This document shows positions 8,943 through 17,828 of a DNA stretch of 64,000 bases, piece after piece (the stretch's first letter is position 1; each line of letters opens with the position of its first letter). A model generated the notes under the pieces. That model was not told the origin of the DNA. It did no database searches and was given only the letters and a program-made list of their open reading frames with translations. Position numbers and translations under genes: made by a program. The DNA lies in contig OY282371.1 of the NCBI GenBank assembly GCA_958295715.1, positions 1,907,697 to 1,971,696 on the forward strand. Direction: 5' to 3'. This DNA comes from an uncultured Dehalococcoidia bacterium (lineage in GTDB: Bacteria > Chloroflexota > Dehalococcoidia > Lucifugimonadales > GCA-2712585).

Positions 8943-9749
8943 ATGGCCGAGTTCTTCGGGCAGCTTGAACGCCTCGCCGCAGACCTCTACCCCTTCCGGT
9001 GGCCGATACTGGCCGCGTCCTTGGTCGTCCTTTTCGCCGCAGCCGAATTTGGCCGCCGCATGGGCTGGCACCGGTTCATATGGCGTCATCGCGTGCGCCT
9101 GGCAATCCCCGGCGTTCCCGTCCTGGCCCTTCTCATCTTCATCGCCTACGACCTCGGCTCACCCCTATTCATCAACAGGACTGTTGAGGAGGAGTTCCCC
9201 TTCGCCTTCTCCGCCGCCATCCCCCAGGAGATGGCCATGGAGGAGGTGGAGAGCATAATGGAGGGCATGTCAAAGGTCGTCCAGAACGTCGACGAGGCCA
9301 TGCCCGCCTCCATGACCGTGCCCACCATCGGCAGGACGACGATAACGCGCCCTTCCCTGTCGCCCTCGCCGACGCCGTCCGAGCCGGACGCCGCGCCCAC
9401 GGCCATTAAGTCGGGGGAGTTCCGCGACCGGGACGCCATCCACAGGGGGAGCGGCCAGGCGATTATCTACCGCGGCTCCGACGGTTCCCACCTGCTCCGG
9501 CTGGAGAATCTGAACGTGACCAACGGGCCGGACCTGCACGTTATCCTTACGCCCCGCCGGGACCCGGACAACCGGGCCGAGGTTATGGCCCCGGGGCACG
9601 TTAACCTGGGCCAACTGAAGGGAAACCGCGGGAACCAGAACTACCCCATCCCCGACTCCGTGGACGCGGAGGCCCAGTGGAGCGCGGTTATCTACTGTAT
9701 GCCCTTCCACGTAATCTTCAGCGTGGCCGCGTTGCAGGACGGGGGTTAA
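8943..9749 (+). CDS. Membrane-anchored DM13 domain protein
   Basis: This 268-residue protein has two hydrophobic segments, about residues 20-36 and 53-71, then a low-complexity linker rich in Ser/Pro/Thr (SPSPTPSEPDAAP). The C-terminal DM13 domain begins near residue 158, with EFRDRDAIHRGSGQAIIYR and LLRLENLNVTNGPDLHVILT. DM13 domains are thought to take part in extracytoplasmic electron transfer; a cysteine near the C-terminus (VIYCMPF) matches the conserved cysteine of the family. Topology suggests the domain sits outside the membrane. It converges with the iron-binding protein gene downstream. Confidence 0.85.
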   Translation: MAEFFGQLERLAADLYPFRWPILAASLVVLFAAAEFGRRMGWHRFIWRHRVRLAIPGVPVLALLIFIAYDLGSPLFINRTVEEEFPFAFSAAIPQEMAMEEVESIMEGMSKVVQNVDEAMPASMTVPTIGRTTITRPSLSPSPTPSEPDAAPTAIKSGEFRDRDAIHRGSGQAIIYRGSDGSHLLRLENLNVTNGPDLHVILTPRRDPDNRAEVMAPGHVNLGQLKGNRGNQNYPIPDSVDAEAQWSAVIYCMPFHVIFSVAALQDGG

Positions 9750-9786
9750 GCTCCCCTTCAGCAAGGGCCTAGGGCAAGGCGTTTAT

Positions 9787-9808
9787 GTCAACTCCCCTTG
9801 GGGTTGAC
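9787..9808. terminator. Hairpin between convergent genes
   Basis: The palindrome GTCAACTCCCC-TT-GGGGTTGAC lies in the 92-base gap between the DM13 gene and the convergent iron-binding protein gene. There is no T-run, so intrinsic termination is uncertain. Related 22-base blocks (GCTCCC...AAGGGCCTA) flank it at about 9750 and 9822. Confidence 0.5.
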
Positions 9809-9841
9809 GGATACCCGGTTGAGCTCCCTTTCAAGAAGGGC

Positions 9842-10870
9842 CTATGGAATCACGCCCACGTCCCTAAGCATGACGAGGGTTCCCCGCAGGTCTCCAAGGT
9901 CGTCCATGTTCACGGCGGGCCTGTTGACGGCGGACAGAGGGGTTAGGGCTTCGTTGACGGCCACTCCCTCAACCACCGGGTACTCGAAGGTCTGGGATGA
10001 GAAGTATTCCTGGGCAGGCGCGGCGAGCATGAACCGCAGGAAGGCCTCGGCGTTTCGCGGGTTCTTGGCCGTGGCGAGAACGCCCGCCCCCGACACCATC
10101 GCCAGGTTGCCCGGCCCGCCGTCCCTGAAGTAGTAGTTCTCCACGGGAACGTCCCCGCCCCGCTCCTGGCGGAACCTGTGGGCGTAGTAGTGGTTAACCA
10201 GACCCGCGTCCACCTCGCCGGCGCTCACCGCGGCCACAACGGAGATGTGGTTCCCGTAGCCAACGGCGCCGTTTCGCTCCATCGCCTCAAGCCATTGCAG
10301 CGTCCTTTCCTCGCCCCAGACCAGGCGCATGGCGGTTATCATGGTTTGGGTGGGACTGCTGGTGGGCGACCACCCGACGCGGCCCCGCCACAAGGGGTCT
10401 GTCAATCCCCAAAGGGAACCGGGCAGATTCTCCGTGGATACCCGCTCGGGGTTGTAAACCAACGCCCTGACGCGGGCCGATATCCCCACCCAGTCGCCAT
10501 CCCGCGACCGGGCCCAGGGGGGAACGCGGTCCAGGATGCCCTGGGGCAGGGGGGCCAGCAGGGGAGACGCCGCGCCGAGGCCGCCGGGGTCCCGCGTCCA
10601 GAACAGGTCGGCGGGGCTGCCCTCCCCCTCCTCCAGGAGGGCGGCCACTATCTGGGTGGCGCCGCCGTACTTGACCCGCACCCGTATGCCAGTGTCCTCC
10701 TGGAACCGGGCGACGATGGGGCCTACCAACTCCTCCTCGCGGGCGGCGTACACCACCAACTCCCCCGGCCCACCGGGAGACGCGGCGGCGCAGGCCTGGA
10801 CCGCCAAGGCGGGAAGGAGCAGGGCCAAGACCAGGCCAAGGTCCCGCGCCGCCCTCACCGCTAGGCCCAA
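9842..10870 (-). CDS. Iron(III) ABC transporter substrate-binding lipoprotein (FbpA/FutA-like)
   Basis: This 342-residue protein begins with a lipoprotein-type signal (LALLLPALAVQACAA), then a class II periplasmic-binding fold. LVVYAAREEELVGPIVARF starts the mature domain and GGATQIVAALLEEGEGSPAD follows. The NHYYAHRF segment supplies the adjacent tyrosines that coordinate ferric iron in the FbpA family. No permease or ATPase gene is beside it, so it may work with components encoded elsewhere. The start is TTG at 10868-10870 or GTG at 10856-10858; neither has a strong ribosome-binding site. Ferric iron is inferred from family features. Confidence 0.88.
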   Translation of the reverse strand: MGLAVRAARDLGLVLALLLPALAVQACAAASPGGPGELVVYAAREEELVGPIVARFQEDTGIRVRVKYGGATQIVAALLEEGEGSPADLFWTRDPGGLGAASPLLAPLPQGILDRVPPWARSRDGDWVGISARVRALVYNPERVSTENLPGSLWGLTDPLWRGRVGWSPTSSPTQTMITAMRLVWGEERTLQWLEAMERNGAVGYGNHISVVAAVSAGEVDAGLVNHYYAHRFRQERGGDVPVENYYFRDGGPGNLAMVSGAGVLATAKNPRNAEAFLRFMLAAPAQEYFSSQTFEYPVVEGVAVNEALTPLSAVNRPAVNMDDLGDLRGTLVMLRDVGVIP

Positions 10871-10940
10871 GGGTCCACCGCAACGCCGCCGTGGAGGACT
10901 CGCCCAGTGACAGGGGTACGGAACGCGCAGGCGAGGGGCC

Positions 10941-13541
10941 TCAAGCCCGGGCGGCGAACCACTCCTCTATCGCTTCTCCGTTTATCTCAAGCCACTTGGC
11001 GTTAAGGCGTATGCGCTCGAGGGACTGCTGTATGGTGCGTTGAGCGGCGGGCGTTGGGTTCCGTCCAAAGAACTCCTCCACGTCCTCGGCCTTATCCAAG
11101 CTCGTGAAGCGCCCGACGATGCTGACCAGCCGCATGAGGGCGAAGCCGCCGCCGCCGTACCGACGCTGGAATTCGGGCCAGTTCTCCTTTACGAACTCCC
11201 ACGCCATCTCCCCGCCGCGGCGGTTGGAGGCCACGGATATCACCAGCGACACCGTGTCTTGGGAGCGGACGACGGGTCCCAAGGAGAGGTCAAGGGCCTT
11301 GCGCAGCAGATGGTCCCGCTGAAACCGCGAAATGGCCCGCAGCAGCCGCAGCTTCTCCTCGTGGAGTTGGGCCTCTCTCTCCAACCGGAGCAGGGTATCG
11401 AAGACGCCGTCGTCCCCCTGCTGGGCCGTCAGGCTGAACACCACGTCCCGGAGGTCGGCGGGCAGGGAGGACGGCTCCTCCAAAAACCGGTCAAAGCGGC
11501 GGCGGGCCTCCTCAAGGGTCTCGCGGTCCCCGTAGGAGCCTATCTGCCCCAGGAGGGTTGAGCGGAGGAGGGTGTCCAAGTGCCCCTCGCCATCCTTGGC
11601 GTCCCAGCCCACCCCACGCGCGGCCTTCCGGTAGACGCCCTGGGCGAAGAACTGGAATTTGGGATGGCTGGGCCGGCCCAAAATCAGGTTCTCAAAGCTG
11701 GCCAGATTCACCGACAGGTCGCTCCACACCGAGGCGTGGGTCTCGCTGCGATAGCCGTCTATCAGGGAGAGAAAGAGGGTCGGTGAGAGAGCGCCCGCCC
11801 GCATGAGGGCGAAGGCGTCGTTTTGGAGGCCCAGCCGGTCGGTGGCGGGCAGCTCTTGGGACTCCACGGCTCCACCCAGGGCCTCCCACTGGGCGGGGGC
11901 GTAGTTCACCCGGTAGAAACCCGTCTGCCCGGCGTTCACCTTCACCCACCGGGGCGCCGGCGAGTCGTCAGGAGCGTCTAGGGACACCTGCGCTTCCTCC
12001 CCCTCCATGAGAACCGAGGTCTTTGAGCCGCCGGCTTGGGCGACGCTGACGGGGACCTGCCACCTGACGGGTTCGGGCTGGTCGTCGCCCAGAAGCAGGT
12101 CGTAGAGGAACCGCCGCTGGGACAGGGAGAGGATGACCCGTCCATCGTGGCTGGACGTGGCGGCGTTCAAGGCCGGGTATCCCGTCTGCTTTATCCAGGT
12201 GTTCATAATGGCGGTGACGGGCTTGCCGGAGGCCTCTTCCAGGCTGGCCCACAGGTCCTCGGTGCGGGCGTTGCCGTACTGGTTGGCCGTGAGGTAGGCG
12301 TTGACGCCCCGGCGAAAGGTCTCCTCCCCAAGGAAGTCCTCCAGCATACGGAGGACGGCGCCGCCCTTGTTGTAGCTTATGGCGTCGAACAGTTCGCCGA
12401 TTTCGGCGGGATTGGTGACCTCCACCTCGATGGGGTGGGAGTTCTTGAGACCGTCCAGGCTCAGGCCGCCGTTGGTGTCCTGGTAAACGAACTGGGTCCA
12501 CATGTCCCACTGGGGATAGAGGGCGTCCACGGCCTTGTTGCCCATCCAGGAGGCGAAACTCTCGTTGAGCCAGAGGTCGTCCCACCACTCCATAGTGACC
12601 AGGTCGCCGAACCACATGTGGGCCATCTCGTGGGCGATAATCTCCGCGATGCGCTGGCGGGCGCTGGCGGCGGAGCTTTGCGGGTCGAACAGCAGGGCCA
12701 CCTCCCGGTAGGTGACGGCTCCCCAGTTCTCCATGGCCCCCGCCGCAAAGTCCGGCAGGGCGATATGGTCCAGCTTTTCGAGGGGATAGGGTATTCCGAA
12801 GTAGTCGTTGAAGTACCCCAGCAGGTCCACGGCGGTGTCCAGGGCGAACCGGCCCTGCCCCTCCTTGCCGCGAGTCGTCCACACCCGCACCATGGTGCCG
12901 TCCGGGGCCTCCCGTTCCACGGAGGCCATGTCCCCCACCAAGAAGGCCAGCAGGTAGGTGGACATCCGGGGCGTCTCGGCGAACCGCACCAGCTTGGCGT
13001 CGCCGCGGGCCGTCTCCTCCTCAACGGGGGTGTTGGATATGCCGGTCATGTTGGACGGTATCTCCAGGGTCACTTGGAAGGACGCCTTCACGTCCGGGTC
13101 GTCCCAGCAGGGGAAGGCGCGCCGGGCGTCGGTGGCCTCAAACTGGGTGACGGCCAGGTGGGCCTCTTCGCCCTCCGGCGTGACGTACAAGCAGCGATAG
13201 AACCCTCTCAACTGGTCGTTGAGGGTCCCGGTGAACCGGACGTCCAGGGTGGCGGCGCCGGCGGGAAGGTTCCCGTCAAAGCCCAGCGAGACCGTCTCCG
13301 CCTCCTCGTCGAGGTCTATCTCCCACGCCTCCATGACGCAGCCATCCTGGAGGATGGCCTTGGCGCCGGTTACGTTAAGCTCGGCGGCGTTGAGCAGCGC
13401 GCGGGGGGTGGGTTCCCTCACCTCCACGTCGATGGAGACGCGGCCGGAGAAGGTGAACCGGTCGAGGTCGGGGGTGAGTTCAAGCCTGTACCTGCGGGGG
13501 GCAATGTTGGAGGGGAGGCGGTAGGACGGCGTTGCGGTCAT
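10941..13541 (-). CDS. pepN: M1 family aminopeptidase N
   Basis: This 866-residue zinc aminopeptidase removes N-terminal residues from peptides in the cytoplasm. The substrate-binding GAMEN motif is at 268-272 and the HEXXH-18x-E zinc site is complete: H304, E305, H308 and E327 (IIAHEMAHMW and LWLNES). The C-terminal half is the long helical ERAP1-like domain. The ATG at 13539-13541 has AGGAG 5 bases upstream; a TTG 23 codons further upstream is less likely. The coding strand and length fit complete family members. Confidence 0.96.
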   Translation of the reverse strand: MTATPSYRLPSNIAPRRYRLELTPDLDRFTFSGRVSIDVEVREPTPRALLNAAELNVTGAKAILQDGCVMEAWEIDLDEEAETVSLGFDGNLPAGAATLDVRFTGTLNDQLRGFYRCLYVTPEGEEAHLAVTQFEATDARRAFPCWDDPDVKASFQVTLEIPSNMTGISNTPVEEETARGDAKLVRFAETPRMSTYLLAFLVGDMASVEREAPDGTMVRVWTTRGKEGQGRFALDTAVDLLGYFNDYFGIPYPLEKLDHIALPDFAAGAMENWGAVTYREVALLFDPQSSAASARQRIAEIIAHEMAHMWFGDLVTMEWWDDLWLNESFASWMGNKAVDALYPQWDMWTQFVYQDTNGGLSLDGLKNSHPIEVEVTNPAEIGELFDAISYNKGGAVLRMLEDFLGEETFRRGVNAYLTANQYGNARTEDLWASLEEASGKPVTAIMNTWIKQTGYPALNAATSSHDGRVILSLSQRRFLYDLLLGDDQPEPVRWQVPVSVAQAGGSKTSVLMEGEEAQVSLDAPDDSPAPRWVKVNAGQTGFYRVNYAPAQWEALGGAVESQELPATDRLGLQNDAFALMRAGALSPTLFLSLIDGYRSETHASVWSDLSVNLASFENLILGRPSHPKFQFFAQGVYRKAARGVGWDAKDGEGHLDTLLRSTLLGQIGSYGDRETLEEARRRFDRFLEEPSSLPADLRDVVFSLTAQQGDDGVFDTLLRLEREAQLHEEKLRLLRAISRFQRDHLLRKALDLSLGPVVRSQDTVSLVISVASNRRGGEMAWEFVKENWPEFQRRYGGGGFALMRLVSIVGRFTSLDKAEDVEEFFGRNPTPAAQRTIQQSLERIRLNAKWLEINGEAIEEWFAARA

Positions 13542-13702
13542 GTTGACTCCTAGTTGACGTGGCGGCGCCGCGCGAATCCGGGAGGCGCCTACGCTGAGCG
13601 GCGCTTCCAAAACTACAATTTTTTTGGCCCCGTGTCCAGAGCGGGGCCGCGGGCTGAGGGCCTATACGTAGGGCCGGACACGCCGGCCGCCGGTCAACGG
13701 CG

Positions 13703-13882
13703 TCAACAACCCGGCTCGCGGTAGTTGCCGCAGCAGTTGCGCGCGGACCGCAGCTTGAGCCAGTTGTTGGCCGCCACCCGGGCCAGCAGACGGCGCCAGG
13801 GCAGGCCCGTGCCCCGCAGATTCGCGATTGCCGAGCGGGGGTTCGGCCTCTTGTCTCTGACCTCTCCATCAGGCGCGCACAT
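13703..13882 (-). CDS. Small protein with C-terminal CCGNYxxPGC motif
   Basis: This 59-codon reading frame starts at ATG 13880-13882, with GGAGG about 13 bases upstream, and lies in the gap after the sulfotransferase on the same strand. It is basic and ends in NNWLKLRSARNCCGNYREPG plus a final Cys, giving three cysteines in the last eleven residues. I recall similar Cys-rich tails on tiny proteins of related bacteria but cannot name a family. Coding bias is like its neighbours. Function unknown; metal binding by the three cysteines is only a guess. Confidence 0.55.
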   Translation of the reverse strand: MCAPDGEVRDKRPNPRSAIANLRGTGLPWRRLLARVAANNWLKLRSARNCCGNYREPGC

Positions 13883-13985
13883 AACTAGTTCGAGACCTCC
13901 ACGTCATACCGGCTCAAGCCGCCCCACGTCTCAAACCGGGGCAGCCCCGGCCGTGTTCGCCGCCCCGCTTTCCGCGCTCCTCCAC

Positions 13986-15026
13986 TCACAGGGGATAACC
14001 CAGCCGCTCCATACCCGGACGGCACGCCTCGGCGAGCTCCGCCTGCTCGTCCGGCCCAAGGCTGTCGAACTTTGAGGACGCCGGTCTCGGAACCGCCGCC
14101 GCCGCCCGGACCCACGCCTCGTCCTCCAACCCCGGATCGATGAAGCGAATCAGCCGCCGGACGTGCTTCTCCGGCTGCGCTTGGACGTCCTCGAACCGCA
14201 CGTTCAGCAGGCGTTCCGGCGGGAAATGGCCGAACATCGTATGCCCCCTCTCGATCATCCCGCTCCAGAACGTCCCGAAGTCCCTGAGGGTCAACTTGTG
14301 GTAAGGCAGCTTGTCGGGATTGAAGAACTTGCTCGTGAACAGTTCCATCCACAGGCTGACGCGGTCCCAGAGCCTTCCCCTAGACATTAGCGACATGGCG
14401 TTTATCCCCCACGACCGCATCCTCCGCATGGTGGCCACTATCATACGGAAGAGGTAGTGGCGGCTCATGGAGATGGCCGTATCCCGCCCGTCGCGGTAGA
14501 CGTGAATAACCCGCGCGTCGGGGAATTCCCGCAGCAGCCTCGCCCCGTAGAGCAGAGACCCGCCGGAACGCTCGACCCAGACGCTCCGGCCCAGCCGGCC
14601 GCACAGCCCCTCGAACAGATGCCGGAAATGGGCGGCGGGAGGCTGCTTGGGCTGGCTCCGGACAACCGGCTCTAGCTCGTCGAACAGCGCGTCGGGCCGG
14701 TCCGTCAGGTGGGGGAGGGTGGCGCACAGGATGGGCGGCAGGTCCTCCAGGGTGAAGCGGTATTCGGGGTCGTCAACGGGATACACCAACTCCGAGTACC
14801 GCCCCCGCAGCATGAGCCGGGTCCGGTTCTGCTGCCGGCTATAGAGGCCCCACATCTTGTCGCTTGTCGCGCGGCGCCGGCGAAAGGACCCCATCCCGAT
14901 GAAACTGAAGAACTCGGAGAGGCTGAGAACGCGGGGGTGAAGGTTGAGGATGTCCGACACCATCGTCGACCCGCAGCGCCCCGTGCTCAGGACAAATACG
15001 GGCGGGATGGCGGCGGGCGCAGTCAC
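13986..15026 (-). CDS. Sulfotransferase family protein
   Basis: This 346-residue protein would transfer sulfate from PAPS to an unknown acceptor. The 5'-phosphosulfate loop is FVLSTGRCGSTMVSDILNLH at residues 11-30, and the 3'-phosphate segment is ARVIHVYRDGRDTAISMSR further on. Its GTG start overlaps the TGA of the upstream MpaB-like gene in a GTGA junction, so the two are probably translationally coupled. The same frame is open far upstream (to 15491), but that part is antisense-quality sequence over the MpaB gene and lacks similarity. The acceptor cannot be inferred. Confidence 0.9.
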   Translation of the reverse strand: MTAPAAIPPVFVLSTGRCGSTMVSDILNLHPRVLSLSEFFSFIGMGSFRRRRATSDKMWGLYSRQQNRTRLMLRGRYSELVYPVDDPEYRFTLEDLPPILCATLPHLTDRPDALFDELEPVVRSQPKQPPAAHFRHLFEGLCGRLGRSVWVERSGGSLLYGARLLREFPDARVIHVYRDGRDTAISMSRHYLFRMIVATMRRMRSWGINAMSLMSRGRLWDRVSLWMELFTSKFFNPDKLPYHKLTLRDFGTFWSGMIERGHTMFGHFPPERLLNVRFEDVQAQPEKHVRRLIRFIDPGLEDEAWVRAAAAVPRPASSKFDSLGPDEQAELAEACRPGMERLGYPL

Positions 15027-16192
15027 CACGGGCTCGCGCTCTCCGCCCGCAGGTGGTCGGGCAGCCGGTAGCTCAGGTCTTCGAGCATTGACGCGTCGAG
15101 CAGGAAGACGAAGTTCCTCCCGCGCCACCTGCGGGCCAGTCTCGGCGACAGATGGTGGAGGACGCCGTAGGCTTGCCGGCTCAGACGCAGCCACCTGAGC
15201 AACCCAACCGTCTGCTGCTTCGGAAATCCAAGCCGGTCGGCGACTTCGTTGCCCAAGAGGGCGCGAGACACCCTGTACACGTGGCCGGCCATCTTTTGCT
15301 GAGCGGCCGGGTCGGTAAGGCCCGCCATCACAGGCACCGCCCCGACCAAGGCGTTGGCGATGGTGGCCGACTCCTCGCCGGGGGGAGGCTCGCAGGCCGT
15401 GCCCACACGGTGAAGCTCGTTCGTCCTGCCCTCGTCTCCCTCGAACAGAAGCTCCTCCGGCGACCCGATGAGCCACGACGCGTACCGCCATATCTGCATG
15501 AAACCGGCCCGCTCGTCGGCGGTCAGCCGCGCGCCAAGCCTCTCAGACTGCCGGATCATCGTCGCGGAGAAGTTCGCCGACGACAACGCCAGGTGAGCCG
15601 CGCTGATGGGGACGCCGTTGACCGACTCGTCCCAGTTCCCGGAGTCCCGCAGCAGACGCCGCACTTGGGCGTGAACCAGCCGGATGCGCACCGACAGCTT
15701 CCAACCCTCGCCTTGACGGTCCAAGGCCCCGGGCAGCATTATCTCGATGAAGTGCCGCGTGTTCTGACGGATGCGCCGCAGGCCGTGAGCCGTCCTGACC
15801 CGACCCGTCATGAAGAAGGCCTTGCTGATTAGCGTCGCCGCGTTCTGAAGGGTGACCACGAAAAAGGCGGGGATGAACAGGTCCGAATACCGGTGGAAGG
15901 CGCGACGGCCGCCAATTACCGCGTCGGGATTAAACCACTCGGGGGCGGCCTCAATCCGGTCGAAGAAGTCCCGCAGCTGACGCGGCGCGGCGGCCAGGAC
16001 CGCCGAGTCCCCCTCCATGCCCGCGTTGATGAATCGATGCACCTCTCCCTGGTCGTAGGGAGCCAGCGCCTCGATAACGGCGTCGGCCGCCGGGTCCCCG
16101 ACGACTGTCTGCTCGACGTATTTCGTGGCGAGAGTAGGATTGAGAGACCGCGCTCTTTCGTACCCGGCCGTGTATGCCGAAGGTATCTGCAT
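15023..16192 (-). CDS. Oxygenase MpaB / DUF2236 family protein
   Basis: This 389-residue protein resembles the DUF2236 family typified by latex-clearing protein and MpaB. Visible features are the N-terminal helical segment ending GMEGDSAVLAA, the arginine-rich stretch TGRVRTAHGLRRIRQNTRHF near residues 129-148, the VRLVHAQVRRLLR-like helix (here RIRLVHAQVRRLL) and VNGVPISAAHLALSSANFS. In characterised members these histidines and arginines hold a b-type haem. The ATG at 16190-16192 has AGGAG only 2-3 bases upstream. It forms a two-gene unit with the downstream sulfotransferase. Substrate unknown. Confidence 0.82.
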   Translation of the reverse strand: MQIPSAYTAGYERARSLNPTLATKYVEQTVVGDPAADAVIEALAPYDQGEVHRFINAGMEGDSAVLAAAPRQLRDFFDRIEAAPEWFNPDAVIGGRRAFHRYSDLFIPAFFVVTLQNAATLISKAFFMTGRVRTAHGLRRIRQNTRHFIEIMLPGALDRQGEGWKLSVRIRLVHAQVRRLLRDSGNWDESVNGVPISAAHLALSSANFSATMIRQSERLGARLTADERAGFMQIWRYASWLIGSPEELLFEGDEGRTNELHRVGTACEPPPGEESATIANALVGAVPVMAGLTDPAAQQKMAGHVYRVSRALLGNEVADRLGFPKQQTVGLLRWLRLSRQAYGVLHHLSPRLARRWRGRNFVFLLDASMLEDLSYRLPDHLRAESASPW

Positions 16193-16264
16193 GTCTCCTG
16201 ATGAACCTCAGGCGAATCCGTAGACATCATCCTAACAGACGCCAAGGGCAGCGTCCACAAGAAG

Positions 16265-16280
16265 GGCCGTTAGAACGGCC
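16265..16280. promoter_or_regulatory. Palindrome between divergent MpaB and MFS genes
   Basis: A perfect 7-base inverted repeat, GGCCGTT-AG-AACGGCC, sits in the 173-base divergent spacer. It could be an operator controlling one or both genes or a transcribed hairpin; nothing else distinguishes these. Confidence 0.35.
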
Positions 16281-16365
16281 CCGCCCCGGCCTAGACCTAT
16301 GAATTGGCCCCGACAACCTCTACAGTAGTTGACCGCATCCTCCCTTGACCGTGATGAACGCCTAA

Positions 16366-17571
16366 GTGCAGCAACAGCGACAACGAAGCCGGTTTGTAAT
16401 CGCCGGGTTCCTATTCCTCTTCAACCTGGCCTACGGCGTCAACTTCGCGGCGGTGGCCCCCATCTTCACCCTGGTCATGAATGAGTACGGCGTCAGCCGC
16501 GGCGAGGCCAGCCTCCTGGTGTCCGCCGTCATCATCATCCACGCCGTCTTCATCATACCGGGGGGAATGATAGTGGCCCGCTCATCCCTCAAGCCCATCT
16601 TCACCGTGGGCTGGGCCTTGGCCGGGGCCATGACCTTGACGTTCTTGGCCGACAACTTCCTGGTCCTGCTGCTCCTCCGCATGATCTACGGACTGGCCTT
16701 TGTGGTGGTGATGCCGGCCACGGCGTCCGTGGTTATGCGGAGCTTCAACCGCTCCGAGTTCCCCCTGATGAACAGCCTGAACATGACCCTGTTCACCCTG
16801 GGGATAGGCGTGGGAACCTTCATCACGGCGCCCCTCTCTCTGTGGATAGGATGGCAGCTCACCCTCTCACTCTTTGGGACGGTCTTGATGGCGGGAGGAC
16901 TGGGCTGGGCCCTCTTCGCGCGGGTTCCCGACGCCAGCGAGGGGGTGGTGAAGCGGGTCTCTTTTAGGGACATGTGGGGCCTCATGCGTTCCAAGACCAT
17001 CCTTCTTCTGGGGCTGGCCGACGGCGCCGCCTTTGCCCAGTACGTGGCCCTGACCACGTGGCTCCCCACCTACTACAACGAGGTCCTGGGCATGTCGCTC
17101 ACCAAGGCGGGGGCCACGGTGGGACTGATACCCATCGTTGGGGTCTTCGCGGGCATGGCCGGCGGGACCCTCAGCGCGAGGACGGGGACGCGCCGTCCCT
17201 TCATCATCATCCCCGGCGCGATGGTGGGACTGGCCGGGCTGGGCAGCTTCCTGTTCAGCAGCGAACCGGCCATCTACGCGTCAATGGTCGCCCTGGGAAT
17301 CGCCAGCTTCTTCTACCTGCCGGTCCTCTTGACCATACCCATGGAGTTGAAGGGGGCCACGGAGATGAACGTGGCCGTGGCCTGGTCGACGGTTATGGCC
17401 ATAGCCAGTTCGCTGGCCATAATTTCGCCCGTGACGGTGGGGTTTATGACCGACGCCTTGGGCGTCTACACTCCCGGGTTCGCCCTCTGGGCCGTCCTCT
17501 CGTTCGGACTGCTCATCGCCGGGCTGATGCTGCCGGAGACGGGGCCGGGCCGCCGTAGACGGCGCGGCTAG
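16366..17571 (+). CDS. Major facilitator superfamily transporter
   Basis: This 401-residue protein has about twelve hydrophobic segments in the two-times-six MFS layout. The loop between helices 2 and 3 region carries GGMIVARSSLKPIF, and GIGVGTFITAPLSLWIGWQL marks helix 5. It most resembles CynX/NimT- or NarK-like exporters and importers of small organic anions. The GTG start has no clear ribosome-binding site. Its stop codon lies at the first unit of a 76-bp tandem array copied from the convergent amidohydrolase gene, so its last residues (GRRRRRG) may not be original. Confidence 0.88.
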   Translation: MQQQRQRSRFVIAGFLFLFNLAYGVNFAAVAPIFTLVMNEYGVSRGEASLLVSAVIIIHAVFIIPGGMIVARSSLKPIFTVGWALAGAMTLTFLADNFLVLLLLRMIYGLAFVVVMPATASVVMRSFNRSEFPLMNSLNMTLFTLGIGVGTFITAPLSLWIGWQLTLSLFGTVLMAGGLGWALFARVPDASEGVVKRVSFRDMWGLMRSKTILLLGLADGAAFAQYVALTTWLPTYYNEVLGMSLTKAGATVGLIPIVGVFAGMAGGTLSARTGTRRPFIIIPGAMVGLAGLGSFLFSSEPAIYASMVALGIASFFYLPVLLTIPMELKGATEMNVAVAWSTVMAIASSLAIISPVTVGFMTDALGVYTPGFALWAVLSFGLLIAGLMLPETGPGRRRRRG

Positions 17572-17828
17572 AGTATCCGCTCCCCGGCCCGCATTATCAT
17601 TATTTATTCGCCGGTCGGCCGGCGAGGAGCCCCATCCCGGCGGCTAGAGTATCCGCTCCCCGGTCCGCATTGCCGTTATCTATTCGCCGGTCGGCCGGCG
17701 AGGAGCCCCATCCCGGCGGCTAGAGTATCCGCTCCCCGGCCCGCATTGCCGCTATCTATTCGCCCGTCGGCCGGCGAGGAGTCCCATCCCGGCGGCTAGA
17801 GTATCCGCTCCCCGGCCCGCATTATCAT
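17571..17828. repeat. 76-bp tandem array (three full units plus partial) at a convergent gene junction
   Basis: Units begin at 17571, 17647, 17723 and 17799, exactly 76 bases apart. The last partial unit is the 3' end of the amidohydrolase gene (stop codon and the preceding ~30 bases); the first touches the MFS stop codon. Each unit holds the hairpin CGCCGG-TCGG-CCGGCG, which may end transcription from either side. Units differ by a few substitutions. Confidence 0.95.
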
